Positions 24,336-33,702 of a stretch of DNA of 64,000 bases are shown piece after piece. The stretch's first letter is position 1. Each line of letters starts with the position of its first letter. Both the position numbers and the translations under genes were made by a program. The DNA lies in contig CM018031.1 of assembly GCA_008638375.1 (NCBI GenBank), positions 17,040,915 through 17,104,914 of the forward strand, written 5' to 3'. The notes below the pieces were generated by a model, which searched no databases, was not told where the DNA came from, and saw nothing but the letters and a program-made list of their open reading frames with translations. The DNA is from Nyssa sinensis. Lineage: Eukaryota > Streptophyta > Magnoliopsida > Cornales > Nyssaceae.

Positions 24336-24734
24336 TTTATGCATGGAAAAAAAATAATATATTCATTTTCATATATATTTAATAGGTGTTCTAATATATA
24401 TCATTTGATCTTTATTTCAGATTGATCGGGATTATTGCGTCGGGGTCTTTAGGTCTTGCATCGGGACTGACTTTTTTTATCTGTTTGTTTTTCATCGACA
24501 TCTGTAGTTACATTTTTTGAGACAATTTTTTATTTTTATATTTATTCTTAAATTGTACTTTACCAATGTAAGTAATTAATTAGTATAATATATATATATA
24601 TATATGAAAGTATTTTTCTTTTTCAACATATATTCATTTCAGAATGTTTGGATTTGACTCTATATATGGATGATTGATACAGGTTTAAATAGGAATAAAA
24701 CAACAAATAAAACAAATCATGTAGGGCAAAAAAT
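24336..24734 (+). other. CACTA-B 3' spacer
   Basis: This is AT-rich non-coding DNA with an (AT)n tract at about 24588-24605. It is almost the same sequence as the CACTA-A remnants on either side of the CACTA-B insertion (15890-16114 and 25185-25375), which is how the two elements can be aligned. Confidence 0.7.
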
Positions 24735-25184
24735 AAAATAAAACTTTTAGCGATGCACAAAAGGCGTCGCTAAAAACTAAGAAAGAAATTTATAGCGACG
24801 CTTCAAATTTGTCGCTAAAGATTGGCTACACACTATTAGCGACGCACAATAAGCGTCGCTAAAGGTAGGATAAATATACCATTTGCGACGCACGTTATGC
24901 GTCGTTAAACGACACAATTAGTGACACACTTTGTGCGTCGCTAATGGTAGCTTTTAGCGATGCACAAACTGCCCACACATAGTATTAGCGACGCCCATTC
25001 CCCATTATTAGCGACACCATGTGTACATTGCTAAAGGTAACCATTAGGGACGCGTAGCAGTTTGTGCGTTGCTAATACTATTAGCGACGCCCTGTTCGTG
25101 CGTCGTTAAAAAAGCTTTAGCGACGCATTTAACTACTATTAGCAACGCTCAAGGGCGTCGCTAATAGTTCTGTTTCCTGCAGTG
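24735..25184 (+). repeat. CACTA-B right subterminal and terminal repeats
   Basis: The zone holds a dense series of TTAGCGACGC and GCGTCGCTAA motifs, often paired as an inverted repeat around a short spacer (for example 24837-24863), and ends in TTTCCTGCAGTG. These are expected TNPA-type binding sites and could form hairpins. Confidence 0.9.
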
Positions 25185-25811
25185 ATTGTTAAATTGTACT
25201 TTTACAAATGTAAGTAATTAGTATAATATATATATATATATATATGAATGTATTTTTCTTTTTTAATATATTCATTTTAGAATGTTTGGATTTTATTGTA
25301 TATTAGGATGATTGATACAGGTTTAAATAGGAATAAAACAACAAATAAAACAAATAATTTAGGTTAAAAAAAAAACTTTTAGGGACGCACACAAAGGCGT
25401 CGCTAAAAGCAAAGAAATTAATTTATAGCAACGCTTCACATTCTAGCTAAAGAATGCCAATACACTATTAGCGACGCACAATGGGCGTTGCTAAAGGTTC
25501 CAACTAGCGACGCACCGAAAGCGTCGCTAAAGGTTACCATTAGCGATAGTTACCTTTAGCGATGCCCATTACGTCAATGTATAGTATTAGCGACGTCCAT
25601 GCCCGATTATTAGCGACACCATTTGAATGTCGCTAATAGTTAGCTTTAGCGACGCATACAAGTTTGTGCATCGTAAATAGTATTGGTGACACGACTATTC
25701 GTGACACCTGTAGTGACGCTCATTGGTGTGTCGTTAAAGATCTTTAGTGACACATATAACTACTATTAGCGATGCCCGAGTGCGTCGCTAATAGTGTTGT
25801 TTCTTGTATTG
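25185..25811 (+). repeat. CACTA-A right end with subterminal repeats
   Basis: This is the remainder of CACTA-A after the CACTA-B insertion: an AT-rich stretch with (AT)n near 25226-25244, then TTAGCGACGC-type motifs from about 25378 in both orientations, then TTTCTTGTATTG. It is a near copy of 24550-25184. Confidence 0.88.
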
Positions 25812-25814
25812 TGT

Positions 25815-26225
25815 TCTACGAACCTTTCAAACACATGAAGCTTAATCCTTAACGACATCAGAGCTACTACCACTGTAATGACAGGATTCGATGGGAATCT
25901 CAGCACCCCATTGGGAAAAATAGACCTACGGACCACGACAGGCAAAAGGGACAGACAGAAGATATTGATCTCTAAGTTACATGGTCCTGGATTCTAAATC
26001 CCCTTGTAACGTCATCATTGGAGAGGCCCTGGCTCCTATCAGATGGGAGCAGTCACTTCAACCCTCTATCAATGCTTAAAGCATGTTCATAATGACAAAG
26101 TTTTCTCCATCAAAGGCTGTCAGCACATCGCCCGAGAATGTCATGCCCTCGAATTAAAGAAAAAAGCCTTCAAATCACAATCATAGTACCCTCGTGAAAG
26201 GGGAAGTTCTTTACCTTCTAACCTT
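25815..26225 (+). pseudogene. Tat-like gypsy protease, C-terminal piece
   Basis: The sequence resumes with FYEPFKHMKLNP in frame with the piece ending at 11697. A frame-broken stretch follows in which the lineage block resembling YNVIIGRP appears (about 25990-26025, read as CNVIIGEA), as does the REC/HALELKKK region (about 26130-26165). These blocks link protease to RT in Tat elements. Stops and frame changes are frequent. Confidence 0.7.
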
Positions 26226-27760
26226 TATAAGGCAGAGGAATGTCCCTTTGAAATTGACGAGCCATTAAGTCCTAGGGGAAGGGACAACATGGTCAAGCCA
26301 ATAGAGGAACCCATCAAAGTACTCATCAGCACTGAAGGGGAGGAGAGATATCTACAAATTGGCTCAGCTCTGTCTCCCTCTGAGCAAAAGGAAATTGTAA
26401 AATTTTTGAAAAGCAACCTGTCGGTATTTGCTTGGGAAATAAAAGATATTGAGGGAATAGACCCTAACCTCATCTCTTATAAGGTAATAACAGACCGGGA
26501 TCATCCTCTAGTGAGATAAAAAAAGGCGAACGTTTCGCCCTGAACACCATAAGATCATCAATGAAGAGGTCCAGAAGTTGCTAAATGCTGTAATGATAAG
26601 AGAAGTGTTCTACCTAGAGTGGCTTGCCAACACAGTTCTCGCAAAAAATAAGAATGGCAAGTGTAGGGTCTACTGTTGACTATCCCGACCTAAATAAAGC
26701 TTGTTCTAAGGATAACTTTTTTCTTTCCAGGATTGATCAACTTGTTGATGCCACGGCAGGACACGAGCTCATGAGTTTCATGGATGCTTACTTTGGATAC
26801 AATCAAATTCAGATATATCCTTCAAACTAGGAGAAAATTGCCTTCATATCTGAACGCGGTCTCTATTGTTATAGAATGATGTTGTTCAGTCTGAAGAACG
26901 TTGGAGCCACGTACCAACGTCTAGTAAACAAGATGTTTGGCTCCCAAATTGGAGACACAATGAAGGTCTACATCGATGACATGCTAGTTAAAATCATTCG
27001 AAAGAGTGACAACATCTAACACTTAAGCTAAACATTCGACATCCTGAGGAAACACAAGATGAAACTAAACCCCATAAAATATACCTTTGGGATCACCAAA
27101 GGAAATTCTTGGGTTTTTTGGTCTCTCAAAGTGGAATTGATGCAGATCCCTCGCAGATCAAAGCTCTGATTGAACTAAAGTTACCTAAAACCTAGAAGGA
27201 TATCCAAGACCTGAACGGAAGGATAGCAGCTCGAACAAGTTCATCTCTAAATCTATAGACCAGTGCCTCCCGTTCTTTAGAGCCTTGAGGGGGAGTAAGG
27301 CCCTAGAATGGACCCTTGAATGCGAAGAAGTTTTCTAAGAACTTAAACAATACTTAGCCTCCCCCGAACTCCTCTAAAAACCAGTACAAGAAGAAAAACT
27401 ACTCCTATACTTAGTTGTATCAGTAAATGCCATCAGCTCTGCATTAGTCAGGGAGGACAAGGGGATTCAAAGGCCTTAGCCTTGGTGATATCTGCTCGTA
27501 AGCTCAGGCCATATTTTCGGGCCCATCGCATCATAATCTCTATGTCCTATCCTTTAAAATCAGTCCTACACAAACTTGAATTTTTAGGACGACTAATCAA
27601 ATGGTCAGTAGAGTTGGGAGAACTTGACATATCCTATGTACGACAAACCGCCATGAAAGAGCAAATACTAGCTGGACTTTATAGCAGAGTTCACTCCAAC
27701 ATTACATTCGAAAGCTCAAGCTACTACGAACACTCCGGTATGACTACTTTACACTAACAG
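26226..27760 (+). pseudogene. Tat-like gypsy reverse transcriptase remnant
   Basis: The region upstream of RT (26289-26519) encodes YLQIGSALSPSEQKEIV, SVFAWEIKDIEGIDP and DRDHPLV, characteristic of Tat pol. The RT core follows with PDLNKACSKDNFFLSRIDQLVDATAG, then FMDAYFGYNQI (first catalytic Asp), KNVGATYQRLVNKMF and the catalytic YIDD at 26969-26980. The thumb and connection are seen around 27080-27480 with stops at many places, including 26827 and 27017. It is non-functional. Confidence 0.87.
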
Positions 27761-28140
27761 ATCATCCATTGACAAAGGCTCTGGCGTAGGCATAATACTT
27801 CAGTCCCTCGATGGAGTCATAACTGAGAAAGTAGTTAGTTTAGGGTTCAGAGCCTCTAATAACGAGGCCGAATATGAAGCGCTTATCCTTGGGATGAAAC
27901 TAGGCCTTGGAATGCGAAGCTCTAAATCTTGAAACATTCTCTGACTCTCAACTGATGGTGAGTCAAGTCTTAGGAGAATTTTCCACCAAGGACAACAAGA
28001 TGACTAGATATTCAGAGCTAGTAGAGTCACTAACACTGTCTTTCCATAAATTCACCATTCAGAAGATCGAAAAAAGCCAAAACTCCAAGGCTGATGCTTT
28101 AGCAAATATGGCATCCCACCTTAAGCTAGGAAGGGATTAA
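27745..28140 (+). pseudogene. Tat-like gypsy RNase H remnant
   Basis: The reading YTNRSSIDKGSGVG replaces the usual FTDGS start, so the first catalytic Asp is lost. The remaining acidic positions are visible in NNEAEYEAL, FSDSQLMV and SKADALANMA. One frame change lies near 27905, where the second half enters its own frame. It ends at TAA 28138-28140. RNase H would remove the RNA strand during reverse transcription. Confidence 0.82.
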
Positions 28141-28379
28141 ATAGTAAAAATATCCTACTAGTCAAAGCCAAGCATTAAGAAAATATAGTCCCTTCAAATT
28201 CCAGAACAACCTCAGGATTAGATGACACCCATCATCTAGTATCTAAGGGAATGGCTACTTCTAGAGGACAAAAATCATGCTAGAAGAATTTGGATTAAGG
28301 CAGCTCAGTATCTAATTCTTAAAAGAAAGCTTTACCGAAGGTCCTGATGCAACCTCTCTTGTGGTGCTTAACTCTAGAA

Positions 28380-29419
28380 GAATCTCGTTACGTCCTAGCT
28401 GAGATACATAAGGGGATCTATGACAACCATAATGGCGAAAAGATAATAACCCACTGAGCACTAACCTAAGGCTACTACTGGTCTAGTATGTTAAGACAAA
28501 CTAAAGAATATGTCTAGAGGTGTGACAAATGTCAATGATTTGCCTTATACCAGCACCAACCTCAGTCACGAGCTCATCCCTATCGCCATTTCTTGGCCTT
28601 CCGCTAATGGGGAATGGACATTGTAGGGCCATTGCCAAAGGCCCTTAGAATAGGAGATTTCTGCTAGTCATCATCGACTACTTCTCCAAATGGGCAGAGG
28701 CTGAACCACTGACCCACATCACAGAGGTGGAAGTGAAGAACTTCACATGAAAAAATATAGTTTGTAGGTTTGGTATACCCCGCGTTATCATTTCACACAA
28801 TGGTATATAGTTTGTTGGTAAAGTGTTCGGGAAGTTTTGTAAAGACCTATACATTAACCATCACTTCTCCTCACCAAGGCATCCCCAAGTTAATGGGTAA
28901 GTCGAGGTCACAAACCGCATTATTCTCAATGCCATTAAGAGAAGGCTAGAGGAGGCTAAGGGAAGATGGGTCGAAGAACTTCCCAGAGTACTCTAGGCCT
29001 ATCGAACTACTAAAAGAATCCTAACTGTAGAGATGCCATTCTCACTTTCCTATGACATCGAGGTAGTCATTCTTGTCAAAATTGACATGCCGACCCTTAA
29101 AATAAACTACTTTGACCATGGGACCAACAACCAGCTGCTCGTAGAGAATCTGCATCTACTTGAAGAGAGACGTGAACAAGCTCGGATCAGGACCGAAGCA
29201 TACCAACAGAGAATGGCTAGATGTTTCAACCAGGGGTTAAAACCTATCAATTTCCAGATTAGGGACCTCATCTTAAGAAGGGTGTTCCTAAACACTAAAG
29301 ATCTCGCCATGGGAAAACTCTCCCCTAACTGGGAAGGGCCCTATAAGATAACTAAGATCATCAAATCCATGACTTATTGGTTAGAGGATGTAACTGGAAA
29401 GCCTGTACCTAGACCCTAG
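28380..29419 (+). pseudogene. Tat-like gypsy integrase remnant
   Basis: An HHCC-like zinc part is visible around 28400-28545 (HKGIYDNHNGEKI and CDKCQ), with stops. The catalytic core begins at WGMDIVGPLPKA (about 28610-28645) and is frame-broken. The C-terminal part at 29033-29419 is one open frame: PFSLSYDIEVVI, LHLLEERREQARIRTEAYQQ, then NWEGPYKI and the YWLED block, the normal integrase C terminus of Tat elements. It ends at TAG near 29419. Confidence 0.85.
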
Positions 29420-29479
29420 AATATCGAACATTTATGTAAGTACTATCAATAAAGAGAGATCTTTGATTCACCTCTGAGT

Positions 29480-30262
29480 GTTTCTATTCAATGTACAGGC
29501 CGCTAAAAGCTTTGTATTCACTACAAATGCTACAGGTCTGGTCCATCTCATTCAATGTACAGACCCCTAAAATTTTTGTATTCACTACAAGTGCTACAGG
29601 TCTAGTCCATATCATTCAATGTATAGACCCTTAAAAGCTTTGTATCCACTACAAGTGCTACAGGTCTAGTCCATTTCATTCAATGTATAAACCCCTAAAG
29701 ACCTTGTATTCACTACAAGTGCTACAAGTCTAGTCCATTTCATTTAATGTACAAACTCCTAAAAGCCTTGTATGCACTATAAGTGCTACAAGTCTGGTCC
29801 ATTTCATTCAAGGTACAAATCTGTAAAAGCTTTGTATTTATTACAGTGCTACAGGTTTGGTCCATTTCATTCAATGCACAAACCCCTAAAAGTTAGCCTT
29901 GTATTCACTATAAGTGCTACAGGTTTGGTCCATTTTATTCAATGCACAGACCCCTAAAAGCTTTGTATTCACTATAGGTCTAGTCCATTTCATTCAATGT
30001 ACAGACTCCTAAAAGCCTTGTATTCACTACAAGTGCTACAGGTCTAGTCTATTTCATTCAATGTACAGACCCCTAAAAGCTTTGTATTCACTACAAGTGC
30101 TACAGGTCTGGTCCATTTCATTCAATGTACAGACCCCTAAAAGCTTTGTATTCACTATAAGTGCTACAGGTCTAGTCCATTTCAGTCAATGTATAGACCC
30201 TTAAAAGGCTTGTATTCACTACAAGTGCTGTAGGTCTGGTCCATTTCATTTAATGAACAGTT
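29480..30262 (+). repeat. 64-bp tandem array after gypsy pol (about 12 copies)
   Basis: The phrase TTGTATTCACTACAAGTGCT recurs with an exact 64-bp step at 29514, 29578, 29642, 29706 and 29770, and continues to about 30262 with small length changes. Each unit also has GGTCTGGTCCATTTCATTCA and AGACCCCTAAAAGC. There are no unique spacers, so this is a tandem repeat and not a CRISPR. Arrays at this place, between pol and 3' LTR, are known in Tat-type elements. Confidence 0.92.
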
Positions 30263-30303
30263 CAGAAAAAAAATATTACAATCAATATACAGATCTTAGA
30301 ATG

Positions 30304-30495
30304 AAGCTTGTTTCAGTTATAAATGCTGAAGATCGGTGAATGGATCTTGTTTTAGTTACAAATGCTAAAAATCTGTTGATAAAGCTTGTTTTAGTTACAA
30401 GTATTAGAGATTTGTTGACAAAGCTTGGTTTAATTACAAGTGCAGGAGATCTGTCAACAAAGCTTGTTTTAGTACAAGTATTGAAGGTCGGTATA
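30304..30495 (+). repeat. 39-bp tandem array (5 copies)
   Basis: Units start at 30304, 30343, 30382, 30421 and 30460 and share AAGCTTGTTTTAGTTACAAG. The period is exactly 39 bp and thus keeps any frame open, which explains the small ORFs seen on both strands. It follows directly after the 64-bp array. Confidence 0.88.
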
Positions 30496-30785
30496 TTATG
30501 GTCTATTTTCATAAGTATAGCTGTTTTGAAGATCTTGTTATTTCAATATTTGAAGATTATCCTATAAATGCTTTGGAGACTGCAAAGGGTTTACATTTTC
30601 TAGTGGTCTAGACGTTAACAGAGATTATTTTTCAGTCATAAAAGTGGCAAGAAAAACACAGGTATATGAGATAAGGAAGAATGTTTTATAAATTAACCCA
30701 AAAAGTGGGAAGATTACAAATTCAGAACAAAAAAAAAAAAAATACAAAAACCCAACTAAGGATCTTCAATAGGGGGCCTTCTCTC

Positions 30786-32689
30786 TCAGCTTTGGTGGAC
30801 TCCGTTGGGCCTAACTTCAGAAGGACTTGGTGCAGGATCATCTATTGAAACCTTGTCCATTCCAGAGATGTAGAGATCACGATATAGCTTCTGGATCTTC
30901 TTCCAAAAAGTTTCGTATCCGTGATCTGCGAATTCTCTACCCAACGTCTGCACCTCTTCTCTGAGGGTTTTCTCTGTCTCTTTACTCGCCACCTGAATGT
31001 TGGAGGCAAGGTTCAGAATGGCAATAGCCTTAGCCTCTTCTTTTTCTTTCTTCAGGCTCTCTAGCAATGAAGCCAAGACATTCTTCTGTGACTTCAGAAT
31101 GACCACATTAGTGAGGGCTTCTTTTAATCTCTCCTCAAAAGAGAAAGATGTAGAGTGGGTTGTCCCGAGCTAGGAGCCGAGCCTCGTCCAGTTCGGCCTG
31201 AAGCTTGTCCTCTCATTCTAATTCCTCGAGGCAATCCATGATAGCAGCCATGGCATGAACTGCCTATAAAAAATAAGAGTTATAAAGTTAGTAGGAACAG
31301 AGGTTAATCACATATATAAAAAATTAACTAAAAATAAGAGACTTTACTCGCATACGAGAAACCAAAAGATCTCTGGCTATCTTTCGGGGCTTCAGACCCT
31401 TAAAGCGACCCATTGTAGAACTCTAGGCATCCTCATAAGCCCTCTTGATAGCCACTTCTCCGGTCTCAGCGGAGGCCACTCCGGGAGGAACCGCACCCAT
31501 TTTTCCCTTACCACGGGATGCTGGGAGGGCGATAGGGGCTGGAGGTGGTGGCAGCTCTTGCCGAGCAGCAAGCAAGGCCAACTTCTTAAAGATAGTGCAC
31601 TCGAAAGAACTGGATCCCCCACCTCTGTCCTTCCCACCTCAGTCCTCCTCTTCTTTTGAGGAGGAGCTGGTACTGAAGAGCTGGATGCCCCCCAACCTTC
31701 TTAGCTTCGGGCATCTAGCTCATCAGAACCATCTTCTTTAACACCGCCGACTTGTCCTTAGTTAACCCGGCATCGATGAAGTTTTAGAGTGTGAGGATGT
31801 TATCGTGAGGACGGCCTTGTGGATGAAGAAGTTTCCTGTACTATTCTTGAAGCTCGAGAGTGAAAGTTGACCTCCTTCAAGCCTTTTTATTTGTGATAAT
31901 AGAAATTCAGAAAAACATTAATCAAGATTGGAATGAGATTACAGTTATCCAGGTTAAAAGTTAAAGTTTTGTAGGGTCACCCTTAAAACTGGTGTGCCGA
32001 GGGAAAAAGCTGGTCATGTTCTCAAAGTTTGCATGTTCCCAGCCTCCATTGACGAAGAAATACCACTTCTTCCATGTCTTGTTGGAAGTGGGTACCGAGG
32101 TCAATGGTTTGAACATTTTATCAAAAGACATGTAATACATCCCCTTTGACTTCAAGAATTTCATATCCATGTTACTTCTAATAATGTCCAGATCTACTTC
32201 AACGTTGTTCTGGTGACCTAAGACTAAGAAGGCCATTAGCTGCCTCCAACTATTGATGTTAAGCTCGGTAGGGCAAATCTTAAACCAACTAAAAAACTCA
32301 TTTACAAGAGGGTGGAGAGGGAAGCGTATGCCAACCTCAAACCATTCAAGGTAAACGCAGATTTCTCCTCTCTCGATATCCGATGAGTGATCCATTACCC
32401 TCAGGATCCTACAGAATACATTTTAGGGAAAGTTAAAAATTATTCTAAGGGCATCTAGCATGCCCTTGGTCATAGCACTCTCACCCTCTTCTCTTCTATG
32501 AGGCCAGCCCGACGAGCCGACCTCTCTATTCCTAGAATCGAGGTGTGTCTCAATAAGGAGCACTCCCAAACTGTTACTAGAGGCATTGTACATTTCCTCA
32601 CCTAGAATAGGGAGTGCCTCTTGACTACCCACTTCTACGATTTGCCTATCTTCCTCCCTATTATTAAAATAAGCATCTGAGGATGACAT
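30786..32689 (-). pseudogene. Antisense ORF of the Tat-like element (Transposase_28-like)
   Basis: Read on the minus strand from Met at 32689, the ORF begins MSSSDAYFNNREEDRQ. It meets one TAA at 32423-32425 and continues in the same frame to 31961. The second part (GEICVYLEWFEVGIRFPLHP, FKICPTELNINSWRQL, TSNKTWKKWYFFV) matches the Transposase_28 'putative gypsy-type transposon' domain. A spliced or frame-shifted continuation follows with a basic/proline-rich linker (about 31390-31860). A Lys/Glu-rich coiled coil comes next (31106-30786; LESLKKEKEEAKA, KIQKLYRDLY). Extra antisense ORFs of this kind are described for Tat-lineage retrotransposons; their role is not established. Intron borders are not resolved, and the single stop suggests recent decay. 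Confidence 0.72.
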
Positions 32690-32918
32690 GTTCTTGAAAA
32701 GAGCATGGTAGAAGAAGAATCTAGAAGAAGAATAACGATAAAGGAAAGACTAATAAAAAGGAAATGACAAGAGTTGTCACCAACTGACCAGAAACTGGAG
32801 ATTGGGTGTCGGAGAAGTCTTTTGGTACACCTAAAATCTCCTGTGGGATCTTTTCTTGCTTCAATTTCAATTTAGAACGATGGAGAGTTTGTAAAAAACT
32901 CTTGTTGGGGGGGTTATG

Positions 32919-32930
32919 TTTATTTATAAG
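32919..32930 (-). promoter_or_regulatory. Possible TATA box for the antisense ORF
   Basis: On the minus strand TTATAAATAAAC lies about 230 bases upstream of the antisense Met at 32689, with AT-rich leader DNA between. It is the best TATA-like match on that strand here. Its use as a promoter is inference. Confidence 0.35.
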
Positions 32931-33164
32931 ACCACCCAAGATCGACATTTATGACCCCTGAAATCCCAACCAACGGTTGGCTAATAATGGCCTCGATTAC
33001 TCAATCAACGGATAATGCAATGATGAGGCTGTAACTGTCCCATCAACGGCTGATTTATCGGAACACGAAATGGCGATTAATGAAATTGATCGTGACCCCT
33101 CAGAAACCCTAACCTCGACTTTGCACGGGTCCCACAAAATTGAGGCTCAAGGGGGTGGAGTAGC

Positions 33165-33697
33165 TGATATATCACAAAGTAACAAATATAGTCAAAACGT
33201 GACACGTGTATACACAGAGCTCTTCCGTGTACAGGTCAAAAAGATTCTGCTATCCAAATCAGACAGACACATGGGGTTCAAATATGCTTTGTTCAGAATA
33301 GTGCCAAACCGTTCAGCTCTACTTTCAGAGCAAGAGTTACAGAGTATCTACAAGAAGAGGTCCCAAAGTGGTCACCGCCTTCCGTATTCTACTGATCTCA
33401 AAATAAGAAAATAGAGTTCAATATGGCAACTACTATCTCCGGATATTTTTAATTCCCCACTTTTATGGCTCCAAATCTTACTCAACTTAGGAGATCTTTA
33501 GGTTATAGATAAAGTCCTAAGGTACGCTTTCAATTTACGTTCAATTATTCCTTTCAATTATAGTCTTTTCAATTTACTAACTTTAATTTATCATCGGAGC
33601 TGCTACCATTGAAACCTACTCAGTGAGTCTTTGATCTTGAGTTCTTGATAGATAACGAAAGATGGGAAGCCCCTCTTGATAAGAAATAGCAACATCA
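33165..33697 (+). repeat. 3' LTR of the Tat-like gypsy element
   Basis: The purine tract CAAGGGGGTGGAG (about 33148-33160) precedes TGATATATCAC, and the LTR ends AACATCA. It aligns with 9189-9627. A segment around 33451-33520 (CCCCACTTTTATGGCTCC...) is present only here. The CpG-type differences and indels between the two copies point to an old insertion. Confidence 0.85.
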
Positions 33698-33702
33698 ACA
33701 CC

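Larger units (their letters stand above)
16115..25184 (+). mobile_element. CACTA transposon CACTA-B nested in CACTA-A
   Basis: The left end is CACTACAGAAA and the right end TTTCCTGCAGTG, with ATT duplicated on both sides (16112-16114, 25185-25187). The flanks rejoin to CACTA-A sequence that CACTA-B itself carries near 24541-24560 (TTTTTATATTTATT followed by TTAAATTGTAC), so one element landed inside a relative. Contents are: left subterminal repeats, intron-like region with a LINE scrap, leader, TNP2-like pseudogene, TNPA-like pseudogene, long tandem array, right subterminal repeats. At 9.1 kb it is close to the size of autonomous CACTA elements, but its genes are broken. Confidence 0.93.
11698..25811 (+). 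mobile_element. CACTA (En/Spm) transposon CACTA-A, interrupted by CACTA-B
   Basis: The left end is CACTACAAAAAGG. The right end is TTTCTTGTATTG, the inverse of CACTACAAGAAA with one changed base. Both sides carry the 3-bp duplication TGT (11695-11697, 25812-25814), the size made by CACTA transposases. Removing the insert restores the host protease frame. Without CACTA-B the element is about 5.0 kb. It keeps both subterminal repeat zones, a leader, a broken TNPA-like gene (13887-15035) and a short ~160-bp tandem array. It has no TNP2-like transposase, so it could only have moved with help from a relative. Confidence 0.93.
9189..33697 (+). mobile_element. Ty3/gypsy retrotransposon, Tat-like, hosting nested CACTA elements
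   Basis: Two related LTRs bound the element, with near-matching 5-bp flanks (ACAAC at 9184-9188, ACACC at 33698-33702). The order is 5' LTR, primer-binding site, gag, protease, RT, RNase H, integrase, tandem repeats, antisense ORF, polypurine tract (about 33149-33160), 3' LTR. Subtracting the 14.1-kb CACTA insert leaves about 10.4 kb, a usual size for Tat-lineage elements. Family evidence for Tat is the gag and pol wording, the long region between pol and 3' LTR, tandem repeats there, and an antisense ORF with a Transposase_28-like domain. All coding parts carry stops. Superfamily is secure; lineage is inferred. Confidence 0.88.

Noticed and set aside
29480..30262. CRISPR-like regular repeats
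   Set aside because: The whole 64-bp unit repeats without unique spacers, and the setting is a plant retrotransposon.
30282..30567. Short proteins encoded by the 39-bp array
   Set aside because: The period is a multiple of three and keeps any frame open. The peptides are simple repeats on both strands.
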